A stretch of DNA of 64,000 nucleotides from Paludibacteraceae bacterium (GCA_017937025.1 JAGBEJ010000008.1:153989-217988), one strand, 5' to 3'. Numbered from the stretch's first letter, positions 8,890 to 17,552 are shown. Notes: a model not told the origin generated them from the sequence alone. Made by a program: numbers and translations.

Positions 8890-9759
8890 CTAATCGTTTT
8901 GCTCGTAATAATATGAATAATCAATGCCTTTCATAAAAAGTTCCCGGTCATCTATTTTGTCCGTCAATGCGTTGCGAAGCAGAGAACGGATTTCAGTATC
9001 GTCAACAATGCTTTTTTGCATTGCGTTCAGATAGTCGTTCTTGTCAATTTGGCTCCAATCAACGCATTTTTTCAAAGACTTTTTGAAAATCAAATCGAGC
9101 CAAATGCGCGTACTGCGGCCGTTGCCCTCCATAAAAGGATGCGCAATATTCATTTCAACGTATTTGCTCACAATCTCGTCAAAAGTATTTTGTGGCATTT
9201 GTTCGATTTTCTTGAGATTGTCCTGTAAATATTCCGCAAGGCAAAACATCGTGCCGCCCTTTGAAATCGTCTTTGTTCGGATTTTGCCAGCAAAATCGTA
9301 CAACCCGCCAAAAATGTAAGCGTGGATCTGCTGCAAAGCCTTTAATGTGCCGACATCGCTGTCCGCCACCAGATTGCTTTCTATGAATGTGTACGCCTTT
9401 TTGCGGCTCTGCCCGTCAATGGAGTTGTCACTGTAAGTGAACCAATCGAGGAAGATCTGTGTTTTTTTACTCGGCATTACCTTCGCCAACTCTTGTATAT
9501 CATCTTGCGACAAACAGTCGGTTGCATATTTTTTCCCGTCCGAGGCTGTTAGTTTCAGTTGACTACAACGTGTAGTCAACTCATTACCGTTCTTCTTCAG
9601 CCTTGTCTTAAGTACGCTCCAATATTTACGCGGATTTGGACTTTCTGTGATTGCCCCCACAATGTCAAGCACAGAAAACCACCATTGGGATTTTTCCTCG
9701 TCCCAAATAGCACGAACCTCATGGTCGTTGAAGAATCGGATGGAGAGTTTGTGGTTCAT
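8890..9759 (-). CDS. Fic family protein with N-terminal BRO-like domain
   Basis: Fic enzymes transfer AMP (or related groups) from nucleotides to target proteins. This 289-residue protein has a complete active motif, HPFMEGNGRSTR, near residues 205-216, and the upstream flap-like segment LYDFAGKIRT near 155-165. Residues 1-110 (IWDEEKSQWWFSVLDIV... ending in a KTQIFLDWF-like helix) resemble the BRO/phage antirepressor N-terminal domain, as found in some Bacteroidetes Fic proteins. I see no separate antitoxin gene and no clear S/T-xxx-E-G/N inhibitory motif; IESN near residue 127 is the nearest candidate. It stands alone between two copies of the kdgK 3' end and is convergent with kdgK. Probably an accessory toxin or defence gene. 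Confidence 0.9.
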   Translation of the reverse strand: MNHKLSIRFFNDHEVRAIWDEEKSQWWFSVLDIVGAITESPNPRKYWSVLKTRLKKNGNELTTRCSQLKLTASDGKKYATDCLSQDDIQELAKVMPSKKTQIFLDWFTYSDNSIDGQSRKKAYTFIESNLVADSDVGTLKALQQIHAYIFGGLYDFAGKIRTKTISKGGTMFCLAEYLQDNLKKIEQMPQNTFDEIVSKYVEMNIAHPFMEGNGRSTRIWLDLIFKKSLKKCVDWSQIDKNDYLNAMQKSIVDDTEIRSLLRNALTDKIDDRELFMKGIDYSYYYEQND

Positions 9760-9840
9760 TGTTTGTTGTGGCTAAGCTCCAGAACTATATATAACAAAAA
9801 TACACATTTTTTGAAGACTTACGCTATAATTCCAAGCATT

Positions 9841-9945
9841 CTAACCCTCGTGAGCGGAGACACCTCCGGCAGAGTGCTGAGATAAAATACGAATTGGAGA
9901 TATATGAAAAACGCAAGCCAAGAGGCTTGCGTTTTTTGTGTGGAG
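9841..9945 (+). repeat. Direct repeat copy 2: remnant of a kdgK 3' end plus terminator
   Basis: Encodes a relic TLVSGDTSGRVLR-stop, matching the kdgK C-terminus TLMGGNTSGRVLR, and a second terminator stem at 9909-9936 (ACGCAAGC / GCTTGCGT, then six T). The sequence just upstream is not recognisable kdgK. This relic lies beyond the fic start and faces the end of the minus-strand operon, whose transcripts the stem can also stop. Confidence 0.9.
9909..9936. terminator. Bidirectional terminator (second copy) at the end of the GTPase operon
   Basis: Stem AACGCAAGC / GCTTGCGTT with a 6-nt loop and T/A tracts on both sides. It is the paralogue of the stem at 8819-8850 with a shortened loop and now lies past the last gene of the minus-strand operon. 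Confidence 0.8.
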
Positions 9946-9953
9946 CATAAATA

Positions 9954-10043
9954 TTAATTTTCGTATACCTTTTTGTATACCTTTTCTATCAGATCATCAT
10001 CCATACATTTGGGGCATGTTTTAAATCTTCTATTATGATACAT
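9954..10043 (-). CDS. Possible 29-residue microprotein with a CPKC motif
   Basis: ATG at 10041-10043, stop TAA at 9954-9956. The product begins MYHNRRFKTCPKCMDDD and ends KVYKKVYEN. It would be the last gene of the operon, 10 bp after the previous stop. The paired cysteines and acidic/basic alternation look less random than most short frames here, but the length is minimal and no homologue is known to me. It could be chance. Confidence 0.25.
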   Translation of the reverse strand: MYHNRRFKTCPKCMDDDLIEKVYKKVYEN

Positions 10044-10053
10044 ATTTCTTACA

Positions 10054-10452
10054 TCACCTTTTTGTTATCTCAACTAAGTATCCCCATGTATAATCATCGT
10101 AGTCTACATATAGATGTGTCAATCCATTACAGTTTTTATAAATATCATACTGCAATCTAACTCTAATTCTAATACCATTTTTATCTGTACATAAGAAATA
10201 CGTTCCGTCTGGTCTATCTTCGTTTACCTCATCTATGTAGTACACCTGTATCTCCTTGGTGTATAATACGATTACATTGTCATCTGAAGATATAGAACCC
10301 TCTATATCAGATGGCACCCATTTTGAGTATACATCAGTCTCATTATCCCTTGTGCAGAAGTATTTAGCTTGTATTTTGTAGTTTTCACCATAGATTGGTG
10401 AAGGTATGCAAATAGAAAAGAGAGCCACAAACAAGCACAATGTGATCTTCAT
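10054..10452 (-). CDS. Small secreted protein of unknown function
   Basis: A 132-residue product with an N-terminal signal peptide (MKITLCLFVALFSICIPSPIYG), so probably periplasmic. The mature part is rich in Tyr, Asp and beta-strand-like stretches, and no known domain was recognised. AT-rich, lysine-AAA codon use matches the neighbouring operon genes and not kdgK. It is the penultimate or last gene of the minus-strand GTPase operon, 35 bp after the preceding gene. No catalytic motif is apparent. Confidence 0.7.
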   Translation of the reverse strand: MKITLCLFVALFSICIPSPIYGENYKIQAKYFCTRDNETDVYSKWVPSDIEGSISSDDNVIVLYTKEIQVYYIDEVNEDRPDGTYFLCTDKNGIRIRVRLQYDIYKNCNGLTHLYVDYDDYTWGYLVEITKR

Positions 10453-10487
10453 AATAATCTATTTTTGGCTAAAACTCTCAAAATCAA

Positions 10488-10802
10488 TTATCTACATTTA
10501 TTTTTCCATTTACTCACAGCGGAGTTTTCGCTATATTCCCAATCCTCAATATAAACACGAACACTTTTGCTTCTTGTTAAATTATAAGCATCCCTGAAGC
10601 CATATGATTTGAAGTCCGCTATAAGCACATCCCCCTCCTCACAATTATCATAATAATCTTCTACCACCGCATAATAATTATTTGTGCACACTATCATATA
10701 GTCACATCCACGGATTTTAAGACAAACAACTCCCTTATCTGCTTCTGCGAAAAGCAATGTTGAGGACAACAACAATAAAAACGAACAAACTATTTTCTTC
10801 AT
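10488..10802 (-). CDS. Small secreted protein of unknown function
   Basis: A 104-residue protein with a clear signal peptide (MKKIVCSFLLLLSSTLLFAEA). The mature part has four to five cysteines (VCLKIRGCDYMIVC ... DNC ... NKC), suggesting disulfides in the periplasm. It shares size, Tyr-rich composition and position with the next gene (10054-10452), and the two may be distant paralogues. It follows the BACON/barrel gene by 44 bp in the same operon. No family was recognised. Confidence 0.7.
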   Translation of the reverse strand: MKKIVCSFLLLLSSTLLFAEADKGVVCLKIRGCDYMIVCTNNYYAVVEDYYDNCEEGDVLIADFKSYGFRDAYNLTRSKSVRVYIEDWEYSENSAVSKWKNKCR

Positions 10803-10846
10803 AATATTTATGATTTAAAGGTTTTCAAATCAATGTTTAGAACAAA

Positions 10847-12025
10847 TCACCTATGATCTAACCAATCCAAATAATACCTCAGGACTACGTTGAAATTAAT
10901 ATAATCTCCAAAGAATGCGCCTTTAGTACCATATCCAATCTTTGGTGTGTAACTTATTGCTATGCCAAATGGATCAAGACCTATATACTCTAACTCTAAA
11001 TTACCAGCCAAAGCTCCAATAAGACCATACTTGTGAGACTCAACACCCAGTGCCAAACCTGCACCCATATATGAATTCCAATTTACTCCATCTAAAAACA
11101 AATAGTCGTAAATTCCTGTCATTCCCCATGCTTCACTTTGATTCCATCTACCAATCCCAATGTCAAAAAGACTCCTGTCTTTAACATTGAACTGAAAAAA
11201 CGCTTCTATACTTCCACCACCTCTAAGACCTATTGACCTCAAGACTGTCGAATGAGGCTTTCTCTCTTGAGTAACACCAATTGTCACAGCGCTGCCATCA
11301 TCTGTCACCACCCTGACCTTAGCATCTCGTTCAAATTTCATCGTGTTCTTATATGCAGTAATATGAACATCAGAACCATATCTTTTCACATCAAGCCACC
11401 AGCCATTCTTATCCGCCTTCGCCGTAAAGTTCTCCGCATCCGTATAAACTGCTATTGGCTGCGCAGAACCACCCTCGCCAGGAAACCTCAGGTTGTATTC
11501 AGAAAGGCTTATGTACGATTGTTTTTTAGCTTTCTGCTCAATAAGAATCTTTTTACTGACGCCTTTACCATTAGAAATAACTAATTCAAAAGATCTTGAT
11601 TGAGTCACCTTGTTGTCCGCACAGGATACAGTCAGGGAATTATTCACTTTATCAACAGTCAGCCAATATGGGACTTGCGAAGCATTATAACTCCATTTGC
11701 GGCGCGAAGTCACTTGTATTGATTTGGAATAATTACCTGAGGCCTCAAAAGAAATATCAGTCAAAGAAACTGTTATTCTATTCTCGAGCTCTTCCTTTTT
11801 GCTTTTAGCATTCGCTATTTTCCTATTTAGGCTTCTTAAATCCTGAGGAGCATCAACACACTTTTTCGCCGCCTCATAATAGGCAATAGCCCTATCGTAC
11901 TGAGCTCTATTCATAGCATAGTCGCCAGTCTCAACCCTTGATTTGTAACAGCTTTCCGCAAAAGCCGATACACAACATAGCAACAACCCAACAATTATGG
12001 TCAAAGATACTTTTCTCATCCTCAA
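10847..12025 (-). CDS. Envelope protein: TPR-like start, two BACON repeats, outer-membrane barrel-like C-terminus
   Basis: A 392-residue exported protein with a signal peptide to about residue 23. A TPR-like segment follows (YDRAIAYYEAAKKC near 40-53), then two BACON-type beta-sandwich repeats (about 84-165 and 170-255; typical W-x-Y/W core and EQKA/QERK strand ends). The C-terminal 130 residues consist of alternating amphipathic strands with Gly and aromatic residues (GLALGVESHKYGLIGALAG..., ending VVLRYYLDWLDHR), as in small outer-membrane beta-barrels. BACON domains in Bacteroidetes usually bind glycans or mucin-like ligands. I infer an outer-membrane sensor or anchor for the operon's system. 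Its start overlaps the upstream gene by 4 bp (ATGA), indicating translational coupling. Confidence 0.75.
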   Translation of the reverse strand: MRMRKVSLTIIVGLLLCCVSAFAESCYKSRVETGDYAMNRAQYDRAIAYYEAAKKCVDAPQDLRSLNRKIANAKSKKEELENRITVSLTDISFEASGNYSKSIQVTSRRKWSYNASQVPYWLTVDKVNNSLTVSCADNKVTQSRSFELVISNGKGVSKKILIEQKAKKQSYISLSEYNLRFPGEGGSAQPIAVYTDAENFTAKADKNGWWLDVKRYGSDVHITAYKNTMKFERDAKVRVVTDDGSAVTIGVTQERKPHSTVLRSIGLRGGGSIEAFFQFNVKDRSLFDIGIGRWNQSEAWGMTGIYDYLFLDGVNWNSYMGAGLALGVESHKYGLIGALAGNLELEYIGLDPFGIAISYTPKIGYGTKGAFFGDYINFNVVLRYYLDWLDHR

Positions 12026-12669
12026 TAAATCTTTTCCAATTCTTTTTCTGCTTCGCTATTTTGGGGATTAAGCTCCAAAGCCTTTTTAAAATCACTATTA
12101 GCTCTTGTTTTCTCTTTGGAATTTCCGTCAAGTTGCCATAATTCTACAGCTGACTTTCCTTCTTCAACATACGCATCGGACAACCTAACCTTCCATCCAG
12201 CAATAGCTTCTCCTGTTGGTATCTCTTCTCCATACTTGTCGTGTGTGAGCCTGACAACTCTTCCATAGTTATCCAATTTCACACCAGAATCCTTTCCTAC
12301 TACTTTATAAATGTCTTCGATAAACCTAAGGTAGGTTTCTGATAATGCAAGCGAAGCGGAATCGGTTTTTCCCTGCAAATCCGCATCCAATGCCAAAAGT
12401 TTGTCACAAATTATCTTAGGCACATCCCTAAGTTCATCACTGACTGGTTCTTCGTTTGCTTTTGAGAGGGAATCCGCTTCCAAATAAGCATCCCATGCCA
12501 CAATTAGCGAATTCAATGATGAATCCTTGGCTTTATCAGTAGCCTCTTCTGCAGCCTCCCCATACTCTTGAACATTACTATTACTTGACTTGCACAAGCA
12601 TAATAAAACGACTAATAAAACACCCAATAATACAGGTACAATAATTTTAATTATCCTTTTCATATCCAT
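12022..12669 (-). CDS. Membrane-anchored protein with C-terminal TPR-like helices
   Basis: A 215-residue protein with one N-terminal transmembrane helix (about 7-26, IIVPVLLGVLLVVLLCLC), then a helical soluble part ending in a TPR-like unit (KKALELNPQNSEAEKELEKIY). The helix could also be an uncleaved signal, with the bulk in the periplasm. It overlaps the previous gene by 23 bp and the next by 4 bp, so the three are tightly coupled. No enzyme motif is visible. Probably a scaffold or adaptor linking inner membrane components to the BACON/barrel protein (inference). Confidence 0.7.
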   Translation of the reverse strand: MDMKRIIKIIVPVLLGVLLVVLLCLCKSSNSNVQEYGEAAEEATDKAKDSSLNSLIVAWDAYLEADSLSKANEEPVSDELRDVPKIICDKLLALDADLQGKTDSASLALSETYLRFIEDIYKVVGKDSGVKLDNYGRVVRLTHDKYGEEIPTGEAIAGWKVRLSDAYVEEGKSAVELWQLDGNSKEKTRANSDFKKALELNPQNSEAEKELEKIY

Positions 12670-13888
12670 CTATAAGTTTAAGTTTTGCTTCGTATGCTTT
12701 TCTTTGTGCTTTATGCGTTTTCAATTTTCCCTTTATTCTTTCTAATTCTTTATCTTTATTATTTCCTTTCATAAATTCTTCACAGACATTAAGCAGACTA
12801 TCTAGTGCTTTAAGATCCATATTTTTGACATCTCTTTTTATATATACATTCACATCTTTCTTGAATTTCGACAACTCATTCTTTTTTTGTTCTTTTTCAG
12901 AATCTGTAGATTGGTTAATCTTATTGAGTTCAAGAACAAAAGAGTCTAATTTTATTTTTTCTTTCTCTCTATGTTCTGTTAGCGCCTTTTTATACCTTTC
13001 TTTATATACCTCCTTTTTATAAAGGAGGATTCCCAACGCAATAAGAGTTGACAGTATTATTGATATTGATATTCCTCCATGGGGCTTTGGTTCTGGCTCA
13101 GGCTTTGATTCTGGCTCAGCAACAGTTTCTGGAGCCTTGTCAACTCCTTTCTTAGGTTCTTTAATACCATTCTTTTTGTTAGGGGTGTTAACATCCTCAA
13201 TATGCTCTTGGGACTTCCCCACCCCTTCTCCCTCAATATTTTGCGTACTATTCCCTTCAGATTGATTTTCTTTATCAATAACTTTTTCAAAAAACTTATC
13301 TACAACAGCAATCTGCTCTTCTTTCACATTCTCTTGCTCATGCTCTGCCACACCACTCTCTTCCAATTTATTAGCATCACCAACTGACTTTTTTTCTACC
13401 TCTACAGTCTTAACATCACCAAATTCCTTAACAGCCTCATCGCAATAAATTAAAACATAAGGATATTGGGATGTTGCTTCAAGAATCCCTGGTTCACCGC
13501 AAGATTGGAATTCGCGCATTTTATCTTGCGACAATGACAAATCAGAAGCCGGTAGCACTCCCCATTTGACTCCTTCTATAATCTCACCTATATCCTCTCT
13601 GATTAACGGAGACTTCTTATCTCGTTTCTGTCTAATTTCTTTTAATAAATCTATCGGAGATAACGCATATACACCGTTTAAAGCGATACATATCCCTCGG
13701 CATTCCTTTTTTGCGCCATGAATAAATACAATATAATACAACAATGAGCCATCACGGTGAGTCACAAAACAATCCTTTCCCACAGAAAGTTTCTCTGACT
13801 TGCTTATAACTTCAGCCACAAAACTTTCATTAGGTTCTTGCGTATAGACCTTCCCCACTTTTTCAAATATGTAGTATTCAAAATTCAT
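12647..13888 (-). CDS. Single-pass membrane protein with N-terminal globular domain and charged linker
   Basis: A 413-residue protein. Residues 1-150 form a compact alpha/beta domain (YYIVFIHGAKKECRGICIAL, ALSPIDLLKEI). A long, acidic, low-complexity linker follows (about 155-270, ending in a Pro-Glu run), then one transmembrane helix (about 273-291) and a charged coiled-coil tail. The absence of a signal peptide suggests a cytoplasmic N-domain. Domain-helix-coil layout resembles that of the protein at 14499-15542, so both may be partners that bind the GTPase at the inner membrane. No known domain was recognised. The 3' end overlaps the next gene by 23 bp. Confidence 0.75.
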   Translation of the reverse strand: MNFEYYIFEKVGKVYTQEPNESFVAEVISKSEKLSVGKDCFVTHRDGSLLYYIVFIHGAKKECRGICIALNGVYALSPIDLLKEIRQKRDKKSPLIREDIGEIIEGVKWGVLPASDLSLSQDKMREFQSCGEPGILEATSQYPYVLIYCDEAVKEFGDVKTVEVEKKSVGDANKLEESGVAEHEQENVKEEQIAVVDKFFEKVIDKENQSEGNSTQNIEGEGVGKSQEHIEDVNTPNKKNGIKEPKKGVDKAPETVAEPESKPEPEPKPHGGISISIILSTLIALGILLYKKEVYKERYKKALTEHREKEKIKLDSFVLELNKINQSTDSEKEQKKNELSKFKKDVNVYIKRDVKNMDLKALDSLLNVCEEFMKGNNKDKELERIKGKLKTHKAQRKAYEAKLKLIDGYEKDN

Positions 13889-13898
13889 AGCTACTCTC

Positions 13899-14492
13899 TT
13901 ACTTCAACCGAAATTTTATGACTTTAGCTTCTGTGTCAACTGTATATGAAGCCGCCCTGTCCAATACTTCATTACCAAGGAGCAATCCAGAATTAACATT
14001 GTCTGACACGCATACTTCTACATTATGAGCCACCAATTTGTCGCCAATAACGATTTCTTTCAAATTGAACACCATATTATTTACAATCTTTCCATCAGCC
14101 AGCCTCAATTTTGTATTGCCTTTGAAATCATTCTTAGTCAACACACCTTTATCCCATAGATAATTAGCTTCTGCCAGCGATATCAACGTAGAACTGCATC
14201 CGCTATCTATAATCATGTCTATCGTCAAGGTATTATTGATTTTCACTTTGACTACTTTCAACCCACTACTATCATATTCAAATGGAACTTCTACTATATC
14301 ACCAGAATGGGCAGATGTTTCTTCGTAATCATTTACTTCCTCTGTACTCTCATCATAACCATACAAAGGCGTTGCATTATCTGATGCTGGTTCTGAATCA
14401 CATGACCTTGAACCGACAATAATTGCTATAAGTATTACTACCAACACAATTATGCAGACCTTCAATTTCCTTGCAGAGTCGCCATCTCTCAT
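13899..14492 (-). CDS. Membrane-anchored retropepsin-like aspartic protease
   Basis: A 197-residue protein with one N-terminal transmembrane helix (about 11-27) and a single retropepsin-like domain. Visible motifs: the catalytic D-S/T-G as MIIDSGCSSTLIS (DSG at 96-98), a flap region, and the conserved hydrophobic-hydrophobic-Gly as GLLLGNEVLDR (about 172-182). Such single-lobe proteases act as dimers. Orientation suggests the catalytic domain faces the periplasm, although it could be cytoplasmic. It lies between the two single-pass partner genes with gaps of 10 and 6 bp. It is a candidate effector or regulatory protease of the operon's system; the substrate is unknown. Confidence 0.82.
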   Translation of the reverse strand: MRDGDSARKLKVCIIVLVVILIAIIVGSRSCDSEPASDNATPLYGYDESTEEVNDYEETSAHSGDIVEVPFEYDSSGLKVVKVKINNTLTIDMIIDSGCSSTLISLAEANYLWDKGVLTKNDFKGNTKLRLADGKIVNNMVFNLKEIVIGDKLVAHNVEVCVSDNVNSGLLLGNEVLDRAASYTVDTEAKVIKFRLK

Positions 14493-14498
14493 AATTAT

Positions 14499-15542
14499 TT
14501 ATTTTTTTGTTGAATCTATTTGCACCACAGAAGAGTCTTGGTTTACCGAATCTACACCATACGAATTTTCAACAACAGTAGGTTCGCCATTTGGCTCTGG
14601 CTTACCACTACGCAGAAACAGAACATAAATCAACAGACAGCACAAAAATGTCAGCACTACCGCCAATACTATATCTTTTTTATCACGAAACAAGTCAGGC
14701 TCAGTCGGAGTTTCTCCTGGAACCGCAACTGTGTTCTCAAGGGGTATTCCTTCCACAATCTTCTTTATTTGCTTCAATTTGTCTTTGCTGTCGTCCTTCT
14801 CTTTCTTGATTTGTTCCAGCTCCTTATCCTTATCAGATATTTGATTCTCATAACGTCGCTTATTTTTTGCCATCACATCCTCCTTTTCTTTAATTTGGTT
14901 GTGCAATTTAGAAACCTCCAATTCCTTTTGCTGAAATTCTTGCTTAATGCTTATGGTTGGTTCTTTTTCTGACAAGAATACAGGACCATTAACAAGAGCC
15001 GCCTCTATTTCTGCTTTATAATACTTTGCATCAAGCAAATTCATTGAGGTGAAATATTCTTTACCACTGAAGTTTATATGAGCAAAATCACCTTCATAAA
15101 GCAAATTCTGCAATTGAATTCCTACAAACTGCTCTATTTCTTTATGCTTATTCTCTCCAAAATCCCTAATGCTTTTCAAAAAGCTACAAATTCCACCTTC
15201 ACTGACTAGTAATACCACATTTCTGAAAAACTTATTGAATGTCGCATCCAGAATCTCATACACGCTAAACACATCTCGACAATATTCAGACAATCGCAAT
15301 GATAATCCGAAGTTACTACCAGATCGAGCGTCAATCCCCGATACGTTTTCACGTATTACATATGTATAATACATATACGGAACTCCTTCTGACTCCCTCG
15401 CTTCTACCCACATCCCATTTTCACTCGGCACTCTTTCCGAATAAAAAAAACGATAATACTCTCTATCAACCGCTTGGGGCGAATAAACCTCATTTCCTGT
15501 AGTCACGCCAAAAAAACTCACTTCGTAATTCATAATTTTCAA
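14499..15542 (-). CDS. Tail-anchored partner protein: conserved N-terminal domain, coiled coil, TM helix
   Basis: A 347-residue protein in three parts: an alpha/beta domain of about 195 residues with distinctive motifs (YYRFFYSERV, YMYYTYVI, SGSNFGLSLRLSEYC, EILDATFNKFF), a coiled coil (about 200-272, KEKEDVMAKNKRR...), and one transmembrane helix at about 290-310 with a short polar tail. No signal peptide, so the N-domain is predicted cytoplasmic and could contact the GTPase encoded immediately upstream (15-bp gap). I recall similar N-domains beside GTPases in other Bacteroidetes, but the name is not certain, and a GTPase-associated (GAP-like) role is inference only. Confidence 0.75.
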   Translation of the reverse strand: MKIMNYEVSFFGVTTGNEVYSPQAVDREYYRFFYSERVPSENGMWVEARESEGVPYMYYTYVIRENVSGIDARSGSNFGLSLRLSEYCRDVFSVYEILDATFNKFFRNVVLLVSEGGICSFLKSIRDFGENKHKEIEQFVGIQLQNLLYEGDFAHINFSGKEYFTSMNLLDAKYYKAEIEAALVNGPVFLSEKEPTISIKQEFQQKELEVSKLHNQIKEKEDVMAKNKRRYENQISDKDKELEQIKKEKDDSKDKLKQIKKIVEGIPLENTVAVPGETPTEPDLFRDKKDIVLAVVLTFLCCLLIYVLFLRSGKPEPNGEPTVVENSYGVDSVNQDSSVVQIDSTKK

Positions 15543-15557
15543 TTGGGTGATTACTGA

Positions 15558-16433
15558 TTACAAGTATTTTTTTATTTTATTCCACAATGACCTTGGATAA
15601 ATGTCTGAACTTGGATCATAGCCTTTCCCACCATCATCATATTTATAATAAGTTCCTGTTTTAAATGGAACAAATTCACAATCATACCCTCCAAACAAAC
15701 CTAAAATTCCATGTATTCTGAACGGCTCAAAAATTCCAGGATAATGTTTCTTGACATTTTTTATAGCAGCACTTTCATTGACGCCATGCGAATGTTCAAA
15801 TTGAGTTTTATCTATTTTATTATACAAAAACAAAAAATTGCCTAAAGATTTTGCTTCCTTGTGAAGATACTTAATACGTTCTACATACCTCGCACGCATT
15901 TCAGGACCTTTCCAGTCTGGTTCAACCATTATAATCCATAATTTGCGATTCGGACAATTAATAACTGTATTCACATATCTTCTGAACGGAGGCTCTCGCT
16001 CTAAATCATCTGGATCAAAATAGCCTTCTCCTGGAGCTTCCAATATTTGACAAATATTATTTCCTCTTTCATCATACACACCAACAAGCATAAAATCAAA
16101 AAGAGGTGTAGATGGCTGAGCTTCAGAAGAAAACATTATGTCATTAAAATTGTCACAAAGAGATTCATATTCTTCATCATCGGCAGGAAGAAAACTACGA
16201 ATTGGCTTTATTTTATAACCTTTTTTATATAGATAGCGTGCCAGACGCACAATAGACATTGTCTTGCCACATTGCGGTGGACCGAAAAAACACAATATCG
16301 GAGTTGTATCATCAACAATTGTAACTGGTTTATCAGGACCAATAGTTTGCCTTTGGGGTTCTATTCTTGATGGCGTAGGCGAAGGTACTGGCGGAACTGA
16401 ATTTGACGTTCCTGTAATATTTATTTCTGCCAT
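15558..16433 (-). CDS. TRAFAC-class P-loop GTPase of an envelope-linked system
   Basis: A 291-residue cytoplasmic nucleotide switch. The first 45 residues are Pro-rich and disordered. The G1/Walker A motif is GPPQCGKT (51-58), the G3 region is LEAPGEG (about 131-137; a D-x-P-G-E-like motif with Glu replacing Asp) and G4 is NKID (205-208), which gives guanine specificity. The EAPGE variant separates it from Ras- or Era-like families and resembles GTPases found in predicted multi-gene conflict systems. It lies between the polytopic membrane protein and the tail-anchored partner, with gaps of 18 and 15 bp. It is probably the signalling core of the operon; no DNA- or RNA-binding part is visible. 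Confidence 0.82.
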   Translation of the reverse strand: MAEINITGTSNSVPPVPSPTPSRIEPQRQTIGPDKPVTIVDDTTPILCFFGPPQCGKTMSIVRLARYLYKKGYKIKPIRSFLPADDEEYESLCDNFNDIMFSSEAQPSTPLFDFMLVGVYDERGNNICQILEAPGEGYFDPDDLEREPPFRRYVNTVINCPNRKLWIIMVEPDWKGPEMRARYVERIKYLHKEAKSLGNFLFLYNKIDKTQFEHSHGVNESAAIKNVKKHYPGIFEPFRIHGILGLFGGYDCEFVPFKTGTYYKYDDGGKGYDPSSDIYPRSLWNKIKKYL

Positions 16434-16451
16434 AGTTCTATATTTATATTG

Positions 16452-17507
16452 TTAATCTCTGTTTTTAAAAAGTAAATCGAAGAAAAGGAACGCCCCAAGG
16501 TCAACCAACACAGAAAGAATTATCCAATAAATAAATGGCGAGCCTTGATATTTTCCTGCAAGAAAATCTTTCCACACATCAAAGACAGACACCAAACGCT
16601 TAACATCTGTAACTGTATTTTCCTGTGTATAATGTAATTCGTCATTTTTTGGAGACCAATAGATGAAATCCTTATTGTTCTTTATTATATTGTATCCTAA
16701 AGATAGTTGCTCATTCACCTTCCCCACATCATCTGGATTCTTTAAATCCCATTTCTTTTCTCTGAGATATTTTGAAGACAACTCTAAGTTTTTCATTGCT
16801 ATCTCCGCCCTCTTTCTTGAATCCGCTGATGGTTTTTGCATTCCATTCCTCATGTCTGCAATTTTAGAATCACGAAGCATATAAATTTTTTTTCTATAAG
16901 CATCTTTAAGTTTTTCCATATCTTGATCTAATGTGCCTCTATTATAAGACAATGGCTTTATTGATGGAACTTCAAGCAAATCAGCAAAATCTTTTAATAT
17001 ACTTTTCGACTCAGGACCAAAGCCTGGATTAGCTTCGTTCCCTATCTCCCGCATCAATTCTCCCAACTTTGTATTTACTTCCGATTTAAACGTATCTATT
17101 CTCATATTAAGCATACGTTCAACTCCTTCGTTCTTAGAAATCTGATTAAGATACCCCACTGTGCGAATCTCATCTTGATTATACACATCGCTTACTACCA
17201 AATTATAGAAGAATGTATGTGTATTGGTAGGCATACTAAATGCAAGCCAAAAGACTAAAAACAGCAACAGACCACCGAATAATTTCAAGTAACGATTCTC
17301 CACCCAGCCCTTGCTGAAGCTTTTAACTATCAACATCGTGCCATAAGAAGCCAAAAAGAAAAAAGCGATAGTTACAATCCAGCAAAAGACCGCAGGAAAA
17401 TCAGGCCACAACAATCGCAACGAAGAAGCTGTTGCCCAACAGCTAACAGAAGCCAATGCAAGAAAAAAGACCAAATAAACGATTTTCAAATAATTATTTC
17501 CACCCAT
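16452..17507 (-). CDS. Polytopic membrane protein with central helical domain
   Basis: A 351-residue protein with three hydrophobic helices in the first 110 residues (LKIVYLVFFLALASV..., FCWIVTIAFFFLASYG, LFGGLLLFLVFWLAF). A mostly helical, charged domain of about 200 residues follows (FKSEVNTKLGELMREIG ... DMEKLKDAYRKKIY), then a final transmembrane helix (about 323-345). With three plus one helices, the central domain would face the periplasm or cytoplasm depending on orientation. No transporter or enzyme motif was recognised. It is encoded directly before the GTPase and could be the sensor or pore component of the system (inference). Confidence 0.75.
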   Translation of the reverse strand: MGGNNYLKIVYLVFFLALASVSCWATASSLRLLWPDFPAVFCWIVTIAFFFLASYGTMLIVKSFSKGWVENRYLKLFGGLLLFLVFWLAFSMPTNTHTFFYNLVVSDVYNQDEIRTVGYLNQISKNEGVERMLNMRIDTFKSEVNTKLGELMREIGNEANPGFGPESKSILKDFADLLEVPSIKPLSYNRGTLDQDMEKLKDAYRKKIYMLRDSKIADMRNGMQKPSADSRKRAEIAMKNLELSSKYLREKKWDLKNPDDVGKVNEQLSLGYNIIKNNKDFIYWSPKNDELHYTQENTVTDVKRLVSVFDVWKDFLAGKYQGSPFIYWIILSVLVDLGAFLFFDLLFKNRD

Positions 17508-17552
17508 ATTCTTTGTATTAAGTTATGTTATTGTTTTGTTTCTTATATAAAA

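Noticed and set aside
9559..9885. A 108-codon plus-strand frame ending TLVSGDTSGRVLR
   Set aside because: Mostly antisense to fic; only its last 13 codons are meaningful, as a relic of the kdgK 3' end. Not an independent gene.
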